Part shown: piece after piece, positions 45,881-53,696 of the stretch
Numbering within the stretch: position 1 is the first letter of the stretch
How the letters are laid out: each line of letters opens with the position of its first letter
NCBI GenBank assembly: GCA_014905825.1
Contig: JACGCN010000002.1
Coordinates: 2,728,001-2,792,000, forward strand
DNA: 64,000 bases
Source: Lyophyllum atratum
Taxonomy: Eukaryota > Basidiomycota > Agaricomycetes > Agaricales > Lyophyllaceae
Reading direction: 5' to 3'
Notes under the pieces: generated by a model
Database searches by the model: none
What the model was told of the DNA's origin: nothing
What the model saw: the letters and a program-made list of their open reading frames with translations, nothing else
Translations under genes and position numbers: made by a program

Positions 45881-47567
45881 CTATATTTTACAAACGATGT
45901 CCCCAAGTTTACTGTACAGATCCAAGTCAGTTTTCCATCGCACTGCCTTGAGAGCGCACATCCGCTGATGCTCTCCAGGATCCTCTTTTCGAAGCTGCGT
46001 CTCTGTTCGATAGCCGTTGTCCACATAGCGAAACAGCCCACCTCCGCAGTATTGGGTGAACGAGACACGACTGTCGCCTGCTTGAACCGGGATGTTGCCA
46101 TGCATGAGTGTTGCCGACGGAATGAAGATGAGTGATCCGGGCGGAAATTCGAGGACAATCTTGAGGTCGGGCAGCACTAGATGGCCACCTTTCTTAGAAT
46201 CGAAAACCCCGAGCGCATAGATAGCGCACCACCCAGCAGCAACGTTGCTACAGTCTCTGTGCAAATTCGTGTAGACATCCGGTCCAAAATTGAATGCGGC
46301 TGCAGGGAAGATGCTTTCGGGAAAAATCCGGCGAAGATACGTGAGGCGGTCGAAGAGGGGGCTGAGGTGATCACGATAGTGCTTGTGCACCTTCGGGGCC
46401 CAGAGATTGAACGCAGCTAGAAGGGATGTCAGAAGGATTCAAAGGACGCACGGTGCACAGGCTTACCGTCTGCAAAGTTTGTAAGTCGTATGATGTGGGG
46501 ATTACCCAGAAGCCGACTGAGCATGTCCGCGTGCCGTGGCTTGAGGTTTGTTGGATATCTAGCTCCAGGTCCCATGGTGACGCCGACGTTGACGGCGGGG
46601 AAGCTGCCTCGGCGATGGTTTATCTCAGCATAGGAAAAGGCGGTGTTGCGGCCCTCTTCCATGATTGCCTCGTAGGCCAATTGGCAGGACTTTTCGAATG
46701 TCGGGTCTTGCGGTCGACCGACAGCGCAGCCGAAGACACGATCTTCACTACACAGGAGGGGCATGGGGGTGCTATCAAGGCTTCAGCTGCATGAAAAGTA
46801 AAAGCGAAGTTGGGACGCACATGCCGTCCCATTCAACCAGGTGCAGCCCTGCGTCCAAGGCTTCTTCTACGCACTGAAACGGAATGCCCTCGGGCTCGCT
46901 GGAGAGTTTTTTTCGTGCACTGTATCCGCAGCTCGTGGCGGGGAGTCCTCCTACGTTGAGATCAGTGCTGACGGACGTCGCACCTGCCACGTAGGCGTTG
47001 ATGATGGCAGGCCTGGGAGGATGGTGACCATGCTCTTTGGCGCCTTTGTCGCGTCGGTGTTTCCGTTTTCCGTGAGCCCGTGCATTGCGACCGAGACTTT
47101 TGCTGCGGTCACCTCCACGGTTGTCGTCGCCTCGAGGGTACTTGAGAGGCGAGGCAGTGCGAGCAGAGCCTGAGCACGTTGAGGCGGAGTCCACGGACGC
47201 ACTCGGATAGCAAAGGCCTGCAAGCGCGTCGTCAGATAGAGCGCGCTTGAGAGAGGAGGCGCCTGGTAAGCAAGGTGTCGCGTCAGAGTCGATAGGCGCG
47301 CGTGCTAAGCGCCAGAATTCAACAGCGTCGCCGTCAGGATCGCTGTCAGGAGGGCATGGAGGCAAGGCATTCTCGGCGCGGTCTTCTTGCTGCAGTGCTA
47401 GCTCAAGGGTACCTGCGAGATCGAATGCCGGGTTCTCAACAACAGACATCTCAAAGGGTGAGAATGCCGCCCCAGAACGCGTCTGCAGAGACAGAGAAAT
47501 TAGTTGACCGCTAACAGAGACGAAAATAACAACTCACGTTACGCGCAAGAAATTTCGGGAGCTGCAT
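45881..47567 (-). CDS. TET/JBP-like 2-oxoglutarate/Fe(II) dioxygenase
   Basis: Four exons: 47538-47567, 46821-47482, 46467-46771 and 45881-46416, giving 510 residues. The N-terminal 190 residues are disordered with a Lys/Arg/His-rich patch. The catalytic part starts at about residue 210 (LHLVEWDGITPMPLLCSEDR). The double-stranded beta-helix contains AAFNFGPDVYTNLHRDCSN (Fe ligands His385 and Asp387), GWCAIYALGVFDSKKGGHLV, LPDLKIVLEFPPGSLIFIPS, LMHGNIPV (His438) and SRVSFTQY (Arg449, the 2-oxoglutarate-binding position). All expected catalytic residues are present. This HRD...GGHL...H...R layout is that of the expanded basidiomycete TET/JBP family, which is known to oxidise 5-methylcytosine in some members and is often linked to transposons. 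The activity of this copy is not known. The ATG at 47567 is supported by the in-phase 30-base first exon. Confidence 0.88.
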
Positions 47568-47610
47568 CTATGAAAGCACATCTCAGCATCGTTTATGCGG
47601 TGGGCGTAGG

Positions 47611-47713
47611 TTTTTTTAGAAGGGCTTTCCTGGGGCAATCAGCGTATAGACTCGGACCTGGTTTAGTCCTGGAGTCCATAAGCTGTCCGCCCCAGGAAAG
47701 CCCTGGAAAAAAA
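47611..47713. repeat. 103-bp hairpin (miniature inverted-repeat) element
   Basis: The arm at 47611-47636 (a T7 run followed by agggctttcctggggc at 47621-47636) is matched inverted at 47689-47713 (gccccaggaaagccct at 47689-47704, then an A7 run). The 16-bp core is perfect and the loop is about 52 bases. It sits 44 bases upstream of the dioxygenase start. It could be a MITE or a transcribed stem-loop. Confidence 0.7.
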
Positions 47714-47848
47714 GCCCTGAACAAATGACACGTCTTACCTCGCGATTCTGTCCCGAACCGGTGCTGGAAGATAAAATTTCTTGTGTTCTCGTTAGTGACC
47801 AAGTTAGTCTTGACAAGAGTTATGGTGAAGTCGTCACGATCACGCGGT

Positions 47849-48156
47849 TGTTGCAGATAAGACTCAGTCGATGTAGTAGAACGACTATTATATTTGGTAT
47901 GTACCTGTTGCAGATAAGACTAAAGTAGAAGTAAGTATCACGTCGTGATAAGTAAGTATACTAGACACGCACCTCAGTCGATGTAGTAGAACGACTGAGG
48001 TACGTGGATATGTCCGGTCCGTCCGTATAGGTAAGAACTGTATAGTACCAAAATACTTCCGTCTTTTCCTCTCCCTAATCCCTCGGCGAGGGAGCCCAGA
48101 CCGATCACGCGCGTCCCACGTGATCCCGACGCGTGCGCGCGATCCTGTCTCCAACA
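47849..48156 (-). repeat. 3' LTR of the copia element
   Basis: 308 bp, identical to 52530-52837. It contains an internal direct repeat (tgttgcagataagact at the LTR edge and again about 58 bases in). A second repeat, cagtcgatgtagtagaacg, occurs twice, the second time within the perfect 10-bp stem of the hairpin at 47971-48001. It is the LTR nearest the dioxygenase gene and points toward it. Confidence 0.95.
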
Positions 48157-48165
48157 CTCCCCCGG
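48157..48165 (-). other. Polypurine tract of the copia element
   Basis: On the element's sense strand the nine bases next to the 3' LTR read ccgggggag, a short G-rich tract in the position expected for plus-strand priming. Confidence 0.6.
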
Positions 48166-48179
48166 ACTCGCGCGACGCG

Positions 48180-51100
48180 CTAGGGATCGCAAAGGCGCAG
48201 CGCCACGCAGTGCTGGTGGTGCGCTGGGCGCGGTAAAGCTTTGGTGAAGAGGTCGGCGATGTTGTCAGCGCTGGGGATGTATGTGATAGCGACGTCGCCG
48301 GCTTCGACGCGTTCACGGAGGAAGTGGTGTCGGACGTCGATGTGTTTTACGCGATTGTGATTCCTTTTGTTTTCCGCAATAGAGATGGCTCCGTTGTTAT
48401 CCCCACGAAGTACGGCAGGGCGAGGTTGCGGGTATCCGACTTCGCTGAGCGACGAGTACATCCACTGTACTTGTTCGACCGCTCGTCCCATGGCCATGTA
48501 TTCTGCCTCAGTCGTGGAAGTGGCGACGGTGGCCTGGTATTTGGCTCCCCATAGTGTCGGGCCTCCCGCCTGGATGAAAACGAGCCCTGTAACTGATCGG
48601 CGCGTATCAGTGTCAGCCGCGAAGTCTGAGTCGACATAACCGTGGGGGGTGTGGTTGTCAAAACCATGGCCCCCGTAGCGTAGCTTGTAGTGTAGTGTTG
48701 CTTTAATGTATTGGAGTACGTGGGTAAGCGCCTGCCAGTGCGCCTTCCCGGGGTTTGATGAATAGCGGCTGAGAGAGGCGACGGCGAATGAGAGGTCTGG
48801 GCGGGTCCCGATTTGCGCGTACATGATGGCGCCGAGTACCTCGCTGTATGGTTTGTCCGCCATGAATCGCCTGTCCTCGTCAGTTGAGGGTGCTTGGGAC
48901 TTGTTCAGGATGACGCCTGGTGGGAGTGGCGTGTACTTCGGCGCGCAGTCGGTCATGCCGTGGCGGTCGAGAACTCGCTTGAGGTACTCCTCCTGGTCCA
49001 TCGTGAGGAGACGCGACTCTCTGTCGCGGGTGACGCGTATACCGAGTACGAGCTTGATGGCCCCGAGGTCTTTTATCTTGTAGTTCTCCCCCAGTTCTCG
49101 TACCGCACGCTCCCATTCCCCCTTCGAAGTGGACAAGCCTGTGGTGTCATCCGTGTACGTGCAGGTGATCGTCCTAGCCTCCCCATCCATCCTCGACCTC
49201 ACCGACTGATCCGCCCTCGACCTCGTGTACCCCATCCTGCCCATATCCTCATCCAATGTCCTCCACCAGTTGTACGCCCCATCCATCGTCCCATAGATAG
49301 CCTTGTCCACCAGCGCCACAATTCCCTTCTTATCATCCATCCCTTCTCCATCCTCGACCCTAGTTCCCGACCCAGGTGTGATTTCGAATATCTGGCTGGG
49401 TGTCATCTCGTAGCCCTCTGGCTGTTCCATAAGGACTGGCACCTGGTTCGGCGCGTTGAGGTAGGCACTGGCGTAGTCGATCTGCCAGATTTCGAGGTCC
49501 TCCGTGGCTCCCAGAGCAAGATTGATACGGAGCGACTCGTACTTCACCACGGACGCGTAGCTCGCGAAGAAGTCGACTCCCGGTATCTGTGAGAAGCCTT
49601 TTGCGACTAACCGCGCCTTCCGTCCGCTAACCTTCCCATCCGCGTCGTACTTTAACGCGAATGTCCACCTATTCTTCATGGTCCTCGCACCCTCCGGCCT
49701 TTCCACCAATTTCCACACCTTCCGCTCATACATCCTCGACATCTCCTCATCCATAGGTCCTTTCCATAAATCCGGTCTCATCATCGCCTCCGAGTACGAT
49801 CGTGGTACCCATGTGTCGGCGTCGGTATCAGTGGTGGCGGAGAGCGCAGTGCCCGTCGGGATCCTGTTGGTTCTAGCCCAGTCAAGTCCCCTCTCAGCTG
49901 CCTGAGCAGCATCAGCTTCTGTGGCGGCAGCGTCGACAGCCGCGGATGACGGGTTCCTGATGCGAGCAGAGCGGCGTAGTTCCGGTTCTGGAGCGTTGGC
50001 AGGACCCTCGATCGCGAGAATGGGCGCGGGAAGTGCGGCTGCAGGGAGTGCGGTGTCAGGGTCTGGCGCGTGGTCGTCGAAGACGAGTTCGGGTAAGTCA
50101 TCATCAGGCTCGTCCTCCGGCGCGGGCTGCAGTGTGCGATTAGGCGGGCCCTCCTCGAATATGACGTCCCGAGAACGGAATATGCGTCCGTTCGATCGAT
50201 CGAGTAATTTGTAATCGCCTCGACCAAAATAGCCAATCATGACGCACTTGATTGATCGGGCATCCAATTTGCTTCCGCCATCCTCCTCGGGGATCTTGGC
50301 GTAGGCGATGCAGCCGAAGGGCCGGAGGTGAGCGATGTCTGGTTTCTTGCCCGTTCTGATCTCGTATGGCGACTTCCCTGGATGGCGTGATGAGGGGATA
50401 AACTGTGATAGGTACACGGCTGTCGCCATAGCCTCGCCCCAGTAGTGTGGGGGTAGTCCGGCGTCGGCGAGCATGCTGCGTCCACGGTCCAGGATCGTGC
50501 GGTTCATACGTTCCACGACTCCGTTGGCCGAGGAGGAGTGTGGGGCGACCGTCTCGTGAGTAATCCCGAACTTCCTGCAATACTCTTCCCACAACGAGTT
50601 GACGAACTCTCCTCCCCCATCCGTGCGAATAACTTTCAACTTCACACCTGTCTGCCTCTCGAGCGCCGCGTGGTATGCCGCCAGTACTGCCCCCGTCGTC
50701 TCCTTCGTTTTGTCTGCCAGGAAGTACCCTTCCGTGCCTGCTCCCCCTTGGTCGCACCCTAACATCATGTACTGTTTCCCGCCCGTCGTCTTTACACGCG
50801 CTGGTCCCCACAGATCGAAGGCGACACGCTCGTTAGGCTTGCACTCCGGTACCACCTCCTGGTCGAAGGGTCGGCGAGAATGCTTCCCCATGATACAATC
50901 TTCGCACCGGCCTCTAGTGGTTACTTTCGTCACATCGAGGCCCTCAACAATCCCCTTCCTGACCATGTCCTGCAAGGTGCTCTCTCCGGCATGTCCCAAT
51001 CGTCGGTGCCATGTCTCGATATCGACGGGGTGCTTCAGGGACCGCGCGGACATCGCCGTGGGTCGATTCGCGAACTCGACGCGGTACATGGTTGCGTTGT

Positions 51101-52391
51101 AGGCCTCGCCACGCATGAAAGGCTTCTTGTCGGGTCCATAGAAGGTCGCGCATCCACCACCGAATATGATGGTGCATCCCTTTCGGTCGAGGCACCCGAT
51201 GGATATGAGGTTATGGTCGAGGTCTGGGGTATGTAGTGCGTCGTCGAACGTGAGTTCGATCATCTCCCCTTCATATAGCACGACCTTTCTAACTCGTCCT
51301 CTCCCCAAGATGGTAAACTTCCCCCCACTAGCGGTCGTTCCGACATTGTCGACCGCTGCCTCATACGTCTCGAAGTCCCCCCGATCGACAAAGAAGTGTT
51401 GGCTAGCAGCCGAGTCGGCGTAGCTGATCCGTAATCCCTGGTGAGCCTGCACCGCGACGATCGTAGAGAAGGCAAGGCACCGGGTTTCCGTCGAATTGAT
51501 GGCGGGAGCGATCGCGGAGTTGGCGACTGGTGGTTGGGTGGTAGGTGTGTTAGGAGCCGCCGCGTTGGTGTTCGCGCGAGGTCCCTTCCACCATTCGGGG
51601 TATTGACCCGCCATTCCGCCTCCAGGGCGGAAGCACTTGTCTGCTGTGTGGCCGATCCGACCGCAGTTCGGTAAGTTTGTGCATTTTAGTTCTGGGTTGC
51701 GTACTGGGCGACGTGCTGACTGCGCGGACAGTGCATGTGGTGACTTGGCAGCTGCGACGCTCGACCCGGGGTTGGACAGCAAGGAATGGGTGGTGAGTCG
51801 GGCTATGACAGCTGCGGAGGTTGTCTCGCTGACTAGCGCTCCGAGCAGAGCGATCCAGGTAGCGTTCCTGGGCATCGACTTCAAGACATACATCCGGAAT
51901 TTAGTGTCGGTTATGTTAGCTCCCTGGTCGTTCGCCTTCCCCCATGCGGTGCGTAATTCGGCGAAGTGGTTACCAATATTCCCCCCATCGCTGAATTTTA
52001 TAGCACCGAGAGCCTCCTCTGCGTTAATGAGCGCTAGGTCGGACTGGACATCATGGATGGCCGTGAGCGACTGCCAGGTCTCAGCAGCCGTACCATCGCG
52101 CTTGACGCCCTGGCCAATGGGGTTGACGACGTTCAGGGTGATTAAACCCTTAGCGTAGGCGTTGCGTTGGGCCCACTCGTCGGGGGTAGGGGATGTGGAA
52201 CCCCAGTAACTGGTGGTGGGCGGTGGAGGGTCGGAGGGACTGAGGGGGTCGGGGGGGGTGATGGTGCCGTCGAGGTAGCCGAGGACACCGCGAGCTTCGG
52301 CGGCATCGAGCACCGTGGTTTTGAAGGCAACCCAGTTGTCGCCATTAAATTTTTCGTCGGTAGGGAGTAGGAATAAAGCCGGGTTAGACAT
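48180..52391 (-). CDS. Copia gag-pol polyprotein, intact
   Basis: A single uninterrupted frame of 1403 residues. The gag region is followed by a zinc knuckle variant (CTNLPNCGRIGHTADKC, Cx5Cx4Hx4C). The protease site is YADSAASQHF, with DSA where DSG is usual. The integrase has the HHCC finger (WHRRLGHAGE...CEDCIMGK) and the DDE residues in FDLWGP, RTDGGGEF and NGVVERMN. The reverse transcriptase has WQIDYASAYLNAP and the catalytic TYTDDTTG, a YTDD variant of YVDD. RNase H has YVDSDFAAD, TSTTEAEYMA, LRGDNNGAIS and KHIDVRHHFLRE. No frameshift separates gag and pol, so the gag:pol ratio must be set some other way. The ORF starts about 138 bases after the 5' LTR. Confidence 0.97.
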   Translation of the reverse strand: MSNPALFLLPTDEKFNGDNWVAFKTTVLDAAEARGVLGYLDGTITPPDPLSPSDPPPPTTSYWGSTSPTPDEWAQRNAYAKGLITLNVVNPIGQGVKRDGTAAETWQSLTAIHDVQSDLALINAEEALGAIKFSDGGNIGNHFAELRTAWGKANDQGANITDTKFRMYVLKSMPRNATWIALLGALVSETTSAAVIARLTTHSLLSNPGSSVAAAKSPHALSAQSARRPVRNPELKCTNLPNCGRIGHTADKCFRPGGGMAGQYPEWWKGPRANTNAAAPNTPTTQPPVANSAIAPAINSTETRCLAFSTIVAVQAHQGLRISYADSAASQHFFVDRGDFETYEAAVDNVGTTASGGKFTILGRGRVRKVVLYEGEMIELTFDDALHTPDLDHNLISIGCLDRKGCTIIFGGGCATFYGPDKKPFMRGEAYNATMYRVEFANRPTAMSARSLKHPVDIETWHRRLGHAGESTLQDMVRKGIVEGLDVTKVTTRGRCEDCIMGKHSRRPFDQEVVPECKPNERVAFDLWGPARVKTTGGKQYMMLGCDQGGAGTEGYFLADKTKETTGAVLAAYHAALERQTGVKLKVIRTDGGGEFVNSLWEEYCRKFGITHETVAPHSSSANGVVERMNRTILDRGRSMLADAGLPPHYWGEAMATAVYLSQFIPSSRHPGKSPYEIRTGKKPDIAHLRPFGCIAYAKIPEEDGGSKLDARSIKCVMIGYFGRGDYKLLDRSNGRIFRSRDVIFEEGPPNRTLQPAPEDEPDDDLPELVFDDHAPDPDTALPAAALPAPILAIEGPANAPEPELRRSARIRNPSSAAVDAAATEADAAQAAERGLDWARTNRIPTGTALSATTDTDADTWVPRSYSEAMMRPDLWKGPMDEEMSRMYERKVWKLVERPEGARTMKNRWTFALKYDADGKVSGRKARLVAKGFSQIPGVDFFASYASVVKYESLRINLALGATEDLEIWQIDYASAYLNAPNQVPVLMEQPEGYEMTPSQIFEITPGSGTRVEDGEGMDDKKGIVALVDKAIYGTMDGAYNWWRTLDEDMGRMGYTRSRADQSVRSRMDGEARTITCTYTDDTTGLSTSKGEWERAVRELGENYKIKDLGAIKLVLGIRVTRDRESRLLTMDQEEYLKRVLDRHGMTDCAPKYTPLPPGVILNKSQAPSTDEDRRFMADKPYSEVLGAIMYAQIGTRPDLSFAVASLSRYSSNPGKAHWQALTHVLQYIKATLHYKLRYGGHGFDNHTPHGYVDSDFAADTDTRRSVTGLVFIQAGGPTLWGAKYQATVATSTTEAEYMAMGRAVEQVQWMYSSLSEVGYPQPRPAVLRGDNNGAISIAENKRNHNRVKHIDVRHHFLRERVEAGDVAITYIPSADNIADLFTKALPRPAHHQHCVALRLCDP

Positions 52392-52517
52392 AGTGTCGCA
52401 GTTTTTAGGGGTGGGTTCGGGGTGGGTTTCAAATTTTTAGTCGAGTCGCAGTCGGGGGGTTCGGTGTAGCAGTAATTCCACAAAAAAGATTGACTGAGAT
52501 TTTTCTAAGTGCAAACG

Positions 52518-52529
52518 GGGCCCATAACC
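52518..52529 (-). other. Primer-binding site for a half initiator tRNA-Met
   Basis: Directly next to the 5' LTR the sense strand reads GGTTATGGGCCC, and the + strand gggcccataacc. The latter equals the anticodon stem-loop of eukaryotic initiator tRNA-Met (anticodon CAT inside). This indicates priming by a tRNA cleaved in the anticodon loop, as known for Drosophila copia and yeast Ty5, rather than by the intact 3' end. Confidence 0.8.
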
Positions 52530-52837
52530 TGTTGCAGATAAGACTCAGTCGATGTAGTAGAACGACTATTATATTTGGTATGTACCTGTTGCAGATAAGA
52601 CTAAAGTAGAAGTAAGTATCACGTCGTGATAAGTAAGTATACTAGACACGCACCTCAGTCGATGTAGTAGAACGACTGAGGTACGTGGATATGTCCGGTC
52701 CGTCCGTATAGGTAAGAACTGTATAGTACCAAAATACTTCCGTCTTTTCCTCTCCCTAATCCCTCGGCGAGGGAGCCCAGACCGATCACGCGCGTCCCAC
52801 GTGATCCCGACGCGTGCGCGCGATCCTGTCTCCAACA
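52530..52837 (-). repeat. 5' LTR of the copia element
   Basis: 308 bp, identical to the copy at 47849-48156. It should contain the element's promoter and the R/U5 boundary. The hairpin counterpart lies at about 52652-52682. Confidence 0.95.
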
Positions 52838-52842
52838 GCGGT

Positions 52843-53696
52843 TTGTCATGTCACGACACTATCACTATCACTATGTTGACTTTCTCACTGTCAACAGGTA
52901 CTTGTCCAACTTTCTAGGCGTCCGCTTGCCGTGGAACATCTCGCCGTCATCTCGCATTCAGACTAATGAACATAGGAACCCATACATGGCAAAAAAGCTT
53001 ACCATCCCTCCTCTCACAATCTCACGACCCAGTCCCGAATCCAGTCCAACATCCTCATCACCCGCTTCATTCTCGATGCAGCGGCTTTGAACGACTTTGT
53101 ATGTGATCGCATCGACGGCAGCGCGGGGAAGGATGGGGCCGGGGGTCAACCTCCGCGTTCAGCACGTTCATCACTCAAAATGTCGACAGGAGTTCTTGGA
53201 CTGGGTGAAGAGCAACGGCGATGCACACGCGGCTACAAAGGGCGAAGGGCGGTGAGTACCTGTATTTTGTGGCACCGGCCCTTTCTCATAATTTCACCGT
53301 CAATTTCACAGATCATAACAACTCGATGGTGATCTACTCTGGGCGGTCGCGGAAATTGACGGTCGTGTCATGGAAGCAACGCAGGAGTGAGGGGAGAGAG
53401 GAGGGTACGTCTTCTTTTCGACCCTTCACTTGTCCAACCGCTGTTGCCCTCGGCCCCTCCTTCACATCTAGCCACCTTCATGCACCGCTCTTGGACATCC
53501 AAGCAAGACTCCTGCTGTTGTATGGAACCGTCGCAGCTGGCCCGTCAACCCGGGCTGTCATGTGCAAGGCGCAGAGTCAAGTAATCGAGGGAGGCGTGTA
53601 TACGTTTCTACCCTCTCTAGATCGCTCCCCTGATAGAGTTCTTCTTTGTTTCAGACCTCAGCGTCTCATATTCCGTCGTTGTAGTGTATGTAGTAG
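52843..53696. other. Right flank of the retrotransposon
   Basis: Apart from the eL21-like remnant, this 0.85 kb shows short frames only and no full gene. It lies at the 3' end of the minus-strand MULE-like gene. Confidence 0.45.
53142..53251 (+). pseudogene. Remnant exon of ribosomal protein eL21
   Basis: In one frame the DNA reads VNLRVQHVHHSKCRQEFLDW and then VKSNGDAHAATKGEG. This is the conserved eL21 segment (N-L-R-V-E-H ... H-S-K-C-R-Q-E-F-L). It ends at a good-looking splice donor (gtgagtacc at 53252). The upstream part of eL21 (the RYMF...QKGMPHK core) and the C-terminal exon were not found nearby. A weak NPYMAKK match 160 bases upstream may be chance. This is a relic, not a working gene. 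Confidence 0.7.

Larger units (their letters stand above)
47849..52837 (-). mobile_element. Complete Ty1/copia LTR retrotransposon
   Basis: A 4989-bp element in minus orientation. Two 308-bp direct LTRs with TGTTG...CAACA ends flank one long ORF. The 5-bp target duplication GCGGT lies at 47844-47848 and 52838-52842. The LTRs are identical base for base by eye. The domain order gag-protease-integrase-RT-RNaseH defines copia/Pseudoviridae. With an open frame, identical LTRs and perfect duplication, this is a very young and possibly active insertion. Confidence 0.97.

Noticed and set aside
50140..50811. Second long frame on the minus strand within the retrotransposon
   Set aside because: It is the +1 reading of the integrase region. 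The 1403-residue frame contains every expected domain.
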